DNA of 64,000 bases from Paulownia fortunei (taxonomy: Eukaryota > Streptophyta > Magnoliopsida > Lamiales > Paulowniaceae), in the NCBI GenBank assembly GCA_019321725.1, contig CM033118.1, positions 13,046,071 through 13,110,070 of the forward strand, written 5' to 3'. A program made the translations under genes and the position numbers. Below the pieces are notes generated by a model. That model saw nothing but the letters and a program-made list of their open reading frames with translations, was not told where the DNA came from and did no database searches. Each line of letters opens with the position of its first letter. Position 1 is the first letter of the stretch. Below are positions 33,308-44,238 of the stretch, piece by piece.

Positions 33308-34148
33308 TACAATAAAACATCGCATTGAGCATCTTTCGGGGGAGGAGATGAGTTCTCAAGAAGACGCACTGTTGTTTGACGATGACTAATGTTGAAGGGA
33401 GTTTAGTGAAGAAGATCAAGTCGAGGGGATATCTCGTACAAGTCCACCTATTGAACAATACAAGAATGAAATCCAAATCAAGAAATAGTTTTTATTTTGC
33501 TTGAAGTTCAATTATTGTGTTGTGTAATACAGTTTTTAATAAAGGATTATTTTCTCTCTAAATATAGTCTCGTGCATATAGGATATTTATATCTATAGTA
33601 CATTAAAAATTGATGTGTCAATTTTTATTTTATGTTGCGTGTTCGGTGTGATAACATAAATTGAAACAACATAAACTGAAACATACGAATCTAATTAATT
33701 AATTAAAAAATTATAAGAATTAAGATAATAAATTTTAATAAATTAAATTTGAATAAACTTTAATAATTCAACTAAAATCAAATATCGATTAAATCATAAT
33801 TTGAGTATGATGCAAATCTTGATTGCATCCGTGATAATAAATAGAAAATAAAGTAATGAAAATAAGAGTGCAGTAGGACAATGGACAGGTAGTGGGGTGG
33901 TAGCCTAATGTGATGTTGTGAAGTGGATGAATAGAAGGGGGGTTTTGCAGTGGGAGGTAGGGGGCCCGTCCTTGTCTGTTAGGTAACACCACTGTGTAGA
34001 TACTACGGGTGGGGGTGGCACGCATGAAGCAGACGTGGGAAGGGTATCTTGATTCTGCCACCTCAATCCATGTGCACAAGTGCCCATGCATTTGTTAATG
34101 GTTATGGACTCTTTCCTTTTGCATCATATCATCAATATATGCAAGCAC
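33308..34148. other. Host DNA between gypsy and Harbinger elements
   Basis: No gene is supported. From about 33870 to 34110 the sequence becomes GC-richer (GTGGGGTGGTAG, GGGTGGGGGTGGC, GCACAAGTGCCCATGC), unlike the AT-rich DNA around it. The matching host sequence resumes at 38470 (GTCCCCACCCAACACAACCC), so the Harbinger insertion split a GC-richer host segment. A 100-residue frame on the minus strand here has no family features. Confidence 0.4.
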
Positions 34149-34151
34149 TAA

Positions 34152-34230
34152 GGCCATCTCCAATCACACACCAAAACACCAAATTTGGTGTAATTCCATC
34201 TCCAATGGAACACCAAATGTTACACCAAAT
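34152..34230 (+). repeat. Left terminal and subterminal repeats of Harbinger element
   Basis: The terminal GGCCATCTCCAATC is followed by ACACCAAATTTGGTGTAAT, a near-palindrome, then a second ATCTCCAATGGAACACCAAA and another ACACCAAATTTAGTGTAAT. These repeated words are probable transposase or ORF1-protein binding sites. Confidence 0.75.
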
Positions 34231-34563
34231 TTAGTGTAATGTATATATTCCCATTTTACCCTCAAAATTCTTCTACTCCCAATTTTAATTCCATTTGTAT
34301 CATATATTATATATTTAATTAATTTATAATTTATTTTTATTTATTCAATTTTAATTTTTCTATTATTTTGGAATAGCATTTATAGTGATTAATTATCATA
34401 ATTAACAAATAATTAACATTTGTAATAAATTATAATAATTAAAATAATAAATAAATACATTAAAATAACATTACTTGCATAAAATTCAAAAATAAAATAC
34501 AACATAAATATTAAAAACTAAAATTTAAAAAATAAAATACTACATAAAACTAAAGACAATAAT

Positions 34564-35628
34564 TTAATAATCTGGTAAATCATTTTTGGATAGATCATTT
34601 TCGGGTTCTACAAGATCATCAAAATATTGACCAAAAGAACCAAAGCTACTTTGAGATTCTTGGCTATGTTGTTGAGCTCTTTTTAGCATAATTATTGATT
34701 GTTCATTTTGAAAAAACTCACGTAGATTCGGATCATTTATGGAATTTAAATCTTTTAATAAAATCTTATTCTCCTCCCGATATTCTACCATAGCCAATTT
34801 CTTTGACTCATTTTGAGCTCGAATCATCTGGATTTGACAAAATTGTTGTCTATCCTCACTTCCCTGTTTGAAAAGTTCAGCGACTTGTTGATGTTGGTGT
34901 CTGATAGCTTCAAAAAATTTCGTGCTTTCTTCCTCATTTTTCCTTTTTAGTTTCGCCTTCTTTACTCCAATCGGTCGTTGAGTTGAAGTACCATCAACAT
35001 TTTCTTCATTTATATTAAGAGAAAATGAAGACAATCCTTGAGATGCTGATTATGATGATGTGTGGTCCTCTGAAAGGGGAGACTCTGAATTTGATGATGC
35101 ATTGTTACAACTTTGGCTTTGAAAGACTGGTTTTGATATGTTAATCTCATTTCCAAATTTTTTAGTATCTTTAAGAATGGGCCAAACGTGATCAAATTTG
35201 AACCCTTTCTTGAAATTCTTATCTTCTTGTAACATCATTTTGGCTCGAAAAAATTGCAAAATAATATAAATATGAATAAAAAGAATCTTTGAATCCAATA
35301 TATACAAGTAAACAATATAAATAATACTCACAACATCTTGTTCTGATGCACCACTAAGATGAAGATTTTCCACTTGTCGAATGCATCCCCTCATTTTGCC
35401 AGTTAAGGCCATAATAACTTGCATGCGAGATTGCAAAGACCTTTTAGGGCGATACTGAGTGATAGAATCTAATTTTGTATTGTTATACTCACTCTCAACT
35501 CGAGACCAAAATTGCTCTTTTGACTGGTTTATACCTATAATTAGATTTTGGGAAATTTCAAGATATATATGACACAAGTGCAAGTCTTCCTCATGTGAGT
35601 ATGAAGTAGATCGCTGACAATTACTCAT
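34564..35628 (-). pseudogene. Harbinger ORF1, Myb/SANT-like and NAM-associated type
   Basis: The minus frame starts at ATG 35628-35626 and runs to 34564 with a single in-frame stop at 35052-35050; both halves are in the same frame. The N-terminal SYSHEEDLHLCHIYLEISQN and a later QFWSRVESEYN fit a Myb/SANT-like DNA-binding fold. The C-terminal half has a Lys/Glu-rich KKAKLKRKNEEES stretch and a likely coiled coil, as in NAM-associated C-terminal domains. An AT-rich segment near 35335-35248 (GTGAGTATT at its 5' edge) looks like a retained intron but lacks a clean acceptor in frame. In this superfamily the protein works with the transposase in DNA binding and nuclear import. It is transcribed away from the central repeats. 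Confidence 0.8.
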
Positions 35629-35716
35629 TTTAAGGAGAAACTGGAGAAATGAAAGCTAAAGTGAAGAAATTGAAGGTAAGATACAAATAAGTGTGGCATG
35701 CTATTTATGCAAAGAA

Positions 35717-36640
35717 GTGGAGATTTTGGATATGGATTGTACGGTTGAGATGTCAATGAAATCCAATCTAACGGTTGAGATAGTTTAATATTACAAATAT
35801 CTTATCTTTGTTGAAAGTGGAGATTTTGGATATGGATTGTACGGTTGAGATGTTAATGAAATCCAATCTAACGGTTGAGATAGTTTAATAGTACAAATAT
35901 CTTATCTTTGTTGAAAGTGGAGATTTTGAATATGGATTGTATGGTTGAGATGTTGATGAAATCCAATCTAACGGTTGAGATAGTTTAATAGTACAAATAT
36001 CTTATCCTTATTGAAAGTGGAGATTTTGGATATGGATTGTATGGTTGAGATGTTGATGAAATCCAATCTAACGGTTGAGATAGTTTAATAGTACAAATAT
36101 CTTATCTTTATTGAAAGTAGAGATTTTGGATATGGATTGTACGGTTGAGATGTTGATAAAATCCAATCTAATGGTTGAGATAGTTTAATAGTACAAATAT
36201 CTTATCTTTGTTGAAAGTGGAGATTTTGGATATGGATTATACGGTTGAGATGTTAATAAAATCCAATCTAACGTTGAGATGTTAATAAAATTCAATCTAA
36301 CGGTTGAGATAGTTTAATAGTACAAATATCTTATCTTTGTTGAAAATGGAGATTTTGGATATGGATTGTATGGTTGAGATGTTGATGAAATACAATCTAA
36401 CGGTTGAGATAGTTTAATAGTACAAATATCTTATCCTTATTGAAAGTAGAGATTTTGGATATGGATTGTATGGTTGAGATGTTGATGAAATCCAATCTAA
36501 CGGTTGAGATAGTTTAATAGTACAAATATCTTATCCTTATTGAAAGTAGAGATTTTGGATATGGATTGTACGGTTGAGATGTTGATGAAATCCAATCTAA
36601 CGGTTAAGATAATTTAGTATAGATATATTATCTTTCTAGA
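35717..36640. repeat. Nine tandem 100-bp repeats between divergent ORFs
   Basis: Units start at 35717, 35817, 35917, 36017, 36117, 36217, 36346, 36446 and 36546, a strict 100-bp period except for one 129-bp unit holding a ~29-bp internal duplication. Each begins (G/A)T(G/A)GAGATTTTGGATATGG and contains two related words, TACGGTTGAGATG and TAACGGTTGAGATA. The array fills most of the space between the two divergent ORFs, so it occupies the shared promoter region. Copies are highly similar. Confidence 0.9.
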
Positions 36641-36750
36641 TATTTATATTCAACAATGATAAAAGCCTATACTAAACTTTTGTAATACTCATTCTTTGCT
36701 AATATTCACTCTTTGCTAATACTCATCCTTCCATATTCCTACACCAAAAA

Positions 36751-38112
36751 ATGAATTCTGATGTTGGAGGTCCCTCTCATGTTTCTTCTTCAACTTATTC
36801 ATCATCCACTTATAGTGATACTGATGCACAAATTATGCTTGAGCTTCAAGCAATTGATGTAGAACAAGAAACTTTATTTCGTATGTTTTCCAACACTAGC
36901 CTCATTCTTGCTCACTGTCTCATTTAACAAAATAACCAACACATCCATGGAGGCTCGATTCCTGGTCATATAGTGATCAATCGTGAATGGGAGAAGACTG
37001 ATAGAAATTTATTTAACGACTATTTTGCTGAGAACCCACGTTATAATGAAGCGATGTTTCGACGGCGATATCGAATGTCCCGAAGTTTATTTCTTCACAT
37101 TGTTAGGGCAGTGGAAGGTCATGACAGGTACTTTGTGCAGAAAAGTGATGGAATAGGTAAACTCGGATTATCTACTTTTCAAAAGATAACATCCATATTA
37201 CGAGTGTTGGCATATGGTATAGCAGCAGATGCTACTTATGAGTATATTAAAATAGGGGAATCCACAGTAATTGAAAGTTTGAAAAGATTTTGACGTGCTA
37301 TCGTAGAGGTATTTGCAGATCGGTATTTAAGAGCACCTAACGCTAATGATGTTTCTAGGCTACTCCATTTGGTAAAACAACGTGGTTTTCCAGGAATGTT
37401 GGGTAGTCTAGATTGTATGCATTGGAAATGGAAAGCTTGTCCAACGGCTTGGGCAGAATAATATACAGGTCGTAGTGGATCCCCAACTATTATCCTTGAA
37501 GCTGTGGCGGATTATGATCTTTGGATATGGCACGCATATTTTGGGTTGCCAGGGTCAAATAATGATATTAATGTTTTGGAGGCATCTCATCTTTTTGCTA
37601 ACATCGCCAATGGTATTGCTCCTCCTGCTCATTATGTCATTCAAGAAAAAGAATATGATATGGGTTATTACCTAGCTGATAGTATCTACCCCAAATGGTC
37701 TACTATTGTACAAACAATTCATGATCCACGTGGTCCAAAAAGAAATTTATTTGCAATGAAACAAGAAGGATAAAAAAAAGACGTGGAACGTGCATTTGGA
37801 GTTTTGCAATCACGGTTTGCAATTGTGGCAAGATCGGTACGTTTTTGGAAAAAATATATATTACATGATATAATGACTACATGCATTATTATGCACAATA
37901 TGATAATCGAGGATGAACGCGATGTTGATGCACCGATCTAAGATTGGATGGAAGCGCCAACTCCGAAAGTTGAGATGGTTATAGATGAAAATGATCATTT
38001 TCAAGAATTTCTTACTCGACATAGATAAATCAAGAATAAAGATGTTCACTTTGCACTTCGAGATGCATTAATTGATCATTTATAGGATGAATATACTAAT
38101 TCTGATAATTAA
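36751..38112 (+). pseudogene. PIF/Harbinger DDE transposase pseudogene
   Basis: Starting at ATG 36751, one reading frame runs about 453 codons to a terminal TAA at 38110-38112, with no frameshift but seven internal stops at 36925, 37291, 37459, 37771, 37939, 38026 and 38083. The order of motifs fits DDE_Tnp_4 transposases: RRRYRMSRSLFLHIV, then GSLDCMHWKWKACPT with the first Asp, YDLWIWHAYFGLPGSNNDIN with the second Asp, YYLADSIYPKW, and DVERAFGVLQSRF with the Glu. All three catalytic residues are still present. Several stops (TAA where a Gln codon would fit, TAG where Trp would fit) look like C-to-T or G-to-A changes. The normal enzyme excises and reinserts the element at TWA sites. Confidence 0.9.
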
Positions 38113-38369
38113 ATAACCAAAATATATTAGTCTTTATATTTGTTTTGTGAAAGTTTTTTTGTTCTACATAGTGTGCAATGTAGTATTTTTCTTTATTGTG
38201 ATATTAATTGTAATGCTTATTTTTGTAATATAATCAATAAATGTAATATTAATTATATATAATTTTTTATTTAGTAGAATTAGTACTAATAAATATAAAT
38301 AATTAAATAACTTTATAAAAAAAATAAGTGATAATTGAAAAATAAAAAAATAGAATAAAATATTTATTT

Positions 38370-38466
38370 GGTGTAGTGATTGGAAATAATTTTGACCAAA
38401 TTACACCAAAAACTAAATTTGGTATAAAACTTACACCAAATTTGATGCAATGGGTTGGAGATGGTC
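38370..38466 (-). repeat. Right terminal and subterminal repeats of Harbinger element
   Basis: It contains ACCAAATTACACCAAAAACT, TTGGTATAAAACTTACACCA and AATTTGATGCAATGGG before the terminal GGTTGGAGATGGTC. The words mirror those of the left end. Confidence 0.75.
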
Positions 38467-38619
38467 TAAGTCCCCACCCAACACAACCCACTAATTAAGG
38501 TCCCATTGGCCAGTTTGAATTATGGTTTTTACATCACTCCTTAATTCATGAATTTCCCAAATACTAAAAATTAAATTTGCCAAACATATGATGACCGTAA
38601 TTCTAATCAATCCCTTAGG

Positions 38620-39006
38620 CTTTGTTTTGTGTTATTTCCAATTTTTTGGAAAAAGAAAAAGAGGAAATGTATATTGAGAAGTCAAATTGACGAATGTGTG
38701 AAAATTATAAATATGTTTGTATAAATTGTTGGGAAATGATGATATGACATATTTCTATAAATATTATATTTGAATGTGTTGGGTTTTATTTTGAAAAGAC
38801 ACTTTTAATTTTAGGTGTGTATTGTTTTATTATGTTAGTGGTGTCACATCAATCTATAACTATAAAGTATACGGCTATTTTATTGAAATAATAATTGATA
38901 AGTAAATATTTATATTAATATAATAATTTGTGTGTACTTAATTATTAATGCAATTGTTCCTAATAATGTATAGGTGTATTCATAAGTATGTACATATGTA
39001 TACAAT

Positions 39007-39050
<44 letters not shown>
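38620..39050 (+). repeat. Diverged unit of AT-rich repeat, with (TA)n
   Basis: It starts with AGGCTTTGTTTTGTGTTATT, the dispersed-repeat edge seen at 7920, 9121 and 19804, then AAATGATGATATGACATATT and TTTTAGGTGTGTATTG, and ends in a long (TA) run at 39009-39050. It is homologous to parts of the near-identical duplication that follows and to 47560-48060. Confidence 0.6.
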
Positions 39051-39052
<2 letters not shown>

Positions 39053-39770
39053 TAGATAGATAGATAGATATAGATATGTATAATGATATTAATATATTTG
39101 TATTTATGTATCTATATACATTTATATATTATTTTATACATATATCTGTATGAATATATACATAAATTTGAATTTTTAAATATATATATATCATTTCACT
39201 TATATATATACATCTATGATATGTGTTTGTAATTATTATTTTTTGCAAAAAACAATTATTAAAAATACATGTGTATATATATAAATTTGTTCACCAAAGT
39301 ACATATATAACAAATTTACTATGTCCATATATAACTAACATATTTGGAAGAAAAAAAATTGGGAGGAAGGGGGACATATATTGGGTAATATATGGAGGAT
39401 AGAATTACGTTTAAATAAGTTGTTGGAAAATGATTATATGATTTATTTCCATAAAAATTGCATTTGGATGCGTTCTATTTCATTTTTGAGAAGACATTTC
39501 GAATTTTAGGTGTCTTACCAGTGTTGTTTTACTATAATTAGTATTGTCACATTAACAATTAATGTAATAAAATATAATATTTTTAATTTAGAATTAATCA
39601 ACTACCGTATATTGAGGGGTAGTGAAAAATATAGGTAGAAGTGCAAGTGGGGGTTGCATTTTTCATCCCCACTTGCGCTTTCAAAATTTTATTTATTTTT
39701 TTAAAGGAATTTTTGAAAGAGCAAGGTAGAATTGCGCCTTCAAAAAAATATTTTTTTAAATACTAAGAAT

Positions 39771-39827
<57 letters not shown>

Positions 39828-40562
39828 ATATATATAGATAGATAGATAGATAGATAGATATAGATATGTATAATGATATTAATATATTTGTATTTATGTA
39901 TCTATATACATTTATATATTATTTTATACATATATCTGTATGAATATATACATAAATTTGAATTTTTAAATATATATATATATCATTTCACTTATATATA
40001 TACATCTATGATATGTGTTTGTAATTATTATTTTTTGCAAAAAACAATTATTAAAAATACATGTGTATATATATAAATTTGTTCACCAAAGTACATATAT
40101 AACAAATTTACTATGTCCATATATAACTAACATATTTGGAAGAAAAAAAATTGGGAGGAAGGGGGACATATATTGGGTAATATATGGAGGATAGAATTAC
40201 GTTTAAATAAGTTGTTGGAAAATGATTATATGATTTATTTCCATAAAAATTGCATTTGGATGCGTTCTATTTCATTTTTGAGAAGACATTTCGAATTTTA
40301 GGTGTCTTACCAGTGTTGTTTTACTATAATTAGTATTGTCACATTAACAATTAATGTAATAAAATATAATATTTTTAATTTAGAATTAATCAACTACCGT
40401 ATATTGAGGGGTAGTGAAAAATATAGGTAGAAGTGCAAGTGGGGGTTGCATTTTTCATCCCCACTTGCGCTTTCAAAATTTTATTTATTTTTTTAAAGGA
40501 ATTTTTGAAAGAGCAAGGTAGAATTGCGCCTTCAAAAAAATATTTTTTTAAATACTAAGAAT

Positions 40563-40615
<53 letters not shown>
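39051..40615 (+). repeat. Near-identical tandem duplication, two ~790-bp units
   Basis: The sequence from the GATA run and TAGATATGTATAATGATATT onward occurs at 39071 and 39861, an offset of 790, and the far end AAATACTAAGAATGTTTATA at an offset of 792. The only difference I noticed is a two-base change in an AT microsatellite. Each unit contains a 14-bp-arm hairpin around GCAAGTGGGG / CCCCACTTGC (first copy 39641-39678). Long (AT) runs bound the units (39769-39835 and 40561-40613). Confidence 0.9.
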
Positions 40616-40616
<1 letters not shown>

Positions 40617-40735
40617 TTGCTTTATATAGATATAATTAATATATAAATTTGTGGGGAGTGGGATGTAGTTAAGGATTATTGATATTCAATACAAATGCAA
40701 AAGAGAAAATTAAAATATTTATACATATATTTTAG

Positions 40736-40770
<35 letters not shown>

Positions 40771-40999
40771 TATATATACATATATTTTAGATAAATATTT
40801 TTTATTTTAATAATAAATAACATAAAGTTATATTGTTTTTTTTACTTAAGCTATAATATGTATGTAAATATTTTAATAAAGATAATAACAATACTATTTT
40901 TGCTTCATAATCACATAATTAATTTTTTGAATAATAATTACAGTATTGAGTTTAAAAGTTTTGAAAAATACAAGAATAAAAAAAATACTAAAAGTGACA

Positions 41000-43909
41000 A
41001 CCAGTGCCACACATACGTTGGTGGCGTTGTCGTCTGTCTCGACGTCCACCCTGAGCAGCAGCAGTATCATGTGATTGATTTTGGGTCAGATTATCAACAT
41101 ATGTACTATAGTTTAAATTAAAGCTCGACTGACCTGACGAAGTTGTGGAGCTCATGATAATCGTTGTCTAGATGTGGAAATACAACAGGCAAGATAATAA
41201 AATCTTCACGTCTAGAATGGTGTCCTAGATGCTGCTGAACAAACGGTGTCTGCGCCATGTCTAAATTTGAATTGAGTAGTGTAGAGAATGACATCGTAAA
41301 TGGTGACATACCCCAATACGGAGTGAATGAGTCATCCGGTTGTACCTGTTGAGGCACATAATAGTCGGCGATGCTATCCAAACCGTGTGATACACGATGT
41401 GTCGAGGTGGATGGACCTGCCTCATTTGCTACACTAGACATAAGTGGATGAGGAATGTCGTAAGATGTAGAAGCATGGCTAGTAAATGCACCCCGTGTCG
41501 AGGTAGAGGGACCCGCATCATCTACTACTCTAGTACGCCTCCTCGTCCTCTGGCTGTGTCTTGTGGTGGTGGTGGTATTGGTATATTTACAACATCTTGT
41601 TGTCTACAAAGTAGGCGTCTGAGATCATCAGTGGCGTGTATAGTTTTACTTCTCAACTGCATAAGTGAAGCTATATCTTGCTCGTTCGCGCCATCAGCAC
41701 TAAGTCTAATCCTCTCGACTGCCATACTCTAAAATACGTGTAAAAAAGGAATAATATTAAAGAATATAATAAATATGATGCATACACATTATAATTTTTT
41801 TTATTAATGAATGTCTTACTATACCTTCCAAATCTGATATATGTGAAGGCTGGTATCCCTCATCCACACGCAAATGGGATGGTGATATCAGACGGCGTGT
41901 AATGCCATTGTATCAATCCATATAGCGAGACTCAGTACTATCGGACCCAATAATGGGAGGGTTGACGATAATAAATTGATGTCTATTTGCCTATTGCGAC
42001 ACATACTCCCGGTGATATCGAGTTCAATCCTCTTCACTGTGTCCCCTACAGTCTGCATCGTGTAAAGTCTGCTCATGCGCTGGTATATCTAGTGGGATGT
42101 ACTGTCGCATGCCAAACTGGCGCATGACCCGCTCTGGGTGATGGAACTCCACGATAGCGTAGTTGATCAATGGACAACGAGATCTCTACAGTGGCGTATT
42201 ACACCTTAAACCCAACACCATAATATTCGATGAACTCATATCATATGGTTCCCATATAAACTACAATTATAAAATACATAAATTTGAATTATTTGTACAT
42301 ATATGAAAAGAAAAATCAAATCAAATTTAAACAAGTGCCTTAAATTCTACTCACCTCTCTATCAGTCATCCTGTCTAATATATCCCTAATAATCCTGATC
42401 GAATGACTCGCTGTACACATGAAGCTGTAATATTGCATCCACCTATATGTATATAAAAACAATCATGAAATAATAATTACAAAATAATAGTGGAAGTAGA
42501 AGCTCATTATCATTAGCAGTAATAAATGGGCTCATACCTTGCACCATATGGAGGAAGTGAAAACTCATGATCATTAGCGCCGATGAGTGGGCCCATATTT
42601 ACTCACGAACGTAATCATCTTGGCACCAATGTGGTAATTGGAGACCATGCCCATATCTACAAAAATATATATTAATCAAATGAAAATGGCAAACATACTG
42701 ATATGACATAAGAAAGTAACAACACTAATATAAAATTTACCTGTAGAAGCACCATCGCACCACCAATAACGTTCTTATCTTTATCCGATGCAGTGCACAA
42801 CTCATAATACATGAAAAACAGTACTGTACTGCCCCAACTGAAATAAACAACATCCTTAATCTGCTCCATATTCTGTAGATATAGCAACGACACCCCATTA
42901 CCTGATGAATCAGGACACATAATGCTACCGAGTAGAATCAATGCACATCCGTGTGCATATCGCTCCAACTCATTATGGGGAGTGTCATCTGTCACTGGGT
43001 TAGTCTGAAGATAACCCCTCAAGGCACTCAACAATATACGCCTACCCCTAAACTGCTGTGAACTGGGTCGAAATCCTAAGTAATGGTGGCAATAATCCTG
43101 CCACTGCTCGGTAGATCTCATCGGATCAACTCCAATAACAGGTTGACCATCTATTGGTAAACCCTAAAAACTGCAACATCCTGTAGTGTGACTGTCACCT
43201 CACCCATGCGAAAATGAAATGTATGAGTCTCAGGTCGCCATCTCTTGACTAGAGCAGTAATCAAATAAAAGTTCATATCAAAGTGTCCACATCGGTAGAC
43301 ACCATAGAATCCCATATCATACAGAAGATGAACTACACGAGGATGCAATGCACCCTCTCCACCATAAGACTCCAAAATGGTGCGCCTGTGTGCCTAACTA
43401 TAAGTGTCCTATCAACCGCACCAGTAAATACACTCTCTGAACGGTGAATAGTCTGTCGGGATAAAACTGTCGTATCCGTGGACCATATACAGAAATAATA
43501 TCCATCCTGTTTACAAATGAATAACAATATGTGTGAAGGATAATTTTTTTAACAACATCACATGAATGTTTACATATAATATGAAATTTAACCATATGGT
43601 TCACAACAATTAAACACAAATTTTAACATATAACATGAAATTGTACATGAAATTTTAATATATAACATGAAAGTTCATATCAAAGTGTCCACATCGGTAG
43701 ATGCCATAGAATCCCATATCATACAAAAGATGAACTACACGAGGATGCAATGCACCCTCTCCACCATGAAGACTCCAAAATGGTGCGCCTGCGTGCCTAA
43801 CTATAAGTGTCCTATCAACCGCACCAGTAAATACACTCTCTGAACGGTGAATAGCCTGTCGGGATAAAACTGTCGTATCCCGTGGACCATATACAGAAAT
43901 AATATCCAT
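41000..43909 (-). pseudogene. Plant mobile domain (PMD, MAIN-like) pseudogene
   Basis: Exon-like blocks in order on the minus strand: AIHRSESVFTG with HPRVVHLLYDMGFYG (two copies, see duplication), then FYLITALVKRWRPETHTFHF and MGEVTVTLQDVAV near 43270-43160; FRGRRILLSALRGYLQTNP and ERYAHGCALILLGSIMCPDS near 43060-42900; WEPYDMSSSNIMVLGLRCNT near 42240; and a Ser/Thr-rich tail with AGPSTSTHRVSHG near 41410. This matches the order in PMD (formerly aminotransferase-like) proteins. GT-start segments after several blocks suggest introns. Stops within the 42240-41990 block, and a frameshift in one exon copy, show it is broken. Host relatives MAIN and MAIL1 act in meristem maintenance and silencing; here it is a transposon passenger. 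Confidence 0.75.
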
Positions 43910-44047
43910 CCTGTTTACAAATGAATAACAATATGTGTGAAGGATAATTTTTTTAACATCACATGAATGTTTACATATAATATGAAATTTAACCATATAG
44001 TTCACAACAATTAAACACAAATTTTAACATATAACATGAAATTGTAC
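43271..44047. repeat. 402-bp tandem duplication within the PMD pseudogene
   Basis: The segment 43271-43645 recurs at 43673-44047 with few differences (shared start GTTCATATCAAAGTGTCCAC, shared end AACATATAACATGAAATTGT). The copies include the same exon plus flanking intron-like AT sequence. The 43271-43645 copy lacks one C within CGTATC-CGTGG compared with the other, which shifts its frame; the other copy ends at the junction before the next exon block. Confidence 0.9.
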
Positions 44048-44238
44048 ATACATCATTAACAACAGTTAAATATAACATCATTACAAAATTATTTCATACA
44101 AATAAGGATTATTACTCCCGCATAAGAGCAAATACTAATCTAACTGTAATGACATCATCTATACTGGGAAGACAAAGCTGTTCCACGTTCTGTTGCACTG
44201 ACCCTTTGCCTTGCCCGCGCTTGTTGTCTAGCACGTGT

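Larger units (their letters stand above)
34152..38466 (+). mobile_element. PIF/Harbinger transposon, 4315 bp, complete ends
   Basis: The termini are 14-bp inverted repeats, GGCCATCTCCAATC at the left and (reverse complement) GACCATCTCCAACC at the right, followed internally by AAATTTGGTGTAA-type subterminal words. They are flanked by the 3-bp target duplication TAA at 34149-34151 and 38467-38469, the signature of this superfamily. Two ORFs point outward: a Myb/SANT-like ORF on minus (35628 to 34564) and the DDE transposase on plus (36751 to 38112), separated by nine 100-bp repeats. Both ORFs carry stops, so the element is dead, though its ends could still be recognised by a related transposase. 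Confidence 0.95.

Noticed and set aside
33789..34091. 100-residue minus-strand frame next to the Harbinger element
   Set aside because: No conserved features, and it ends in AT-rich sequence; probably chance in a GC-richer stretch.
39873..40076. Tyr/Ile-rich 67-residue frame, and similar ones at 47846-48283
   Set aside because: They arise from (TA)n and related AT-rich repeats.
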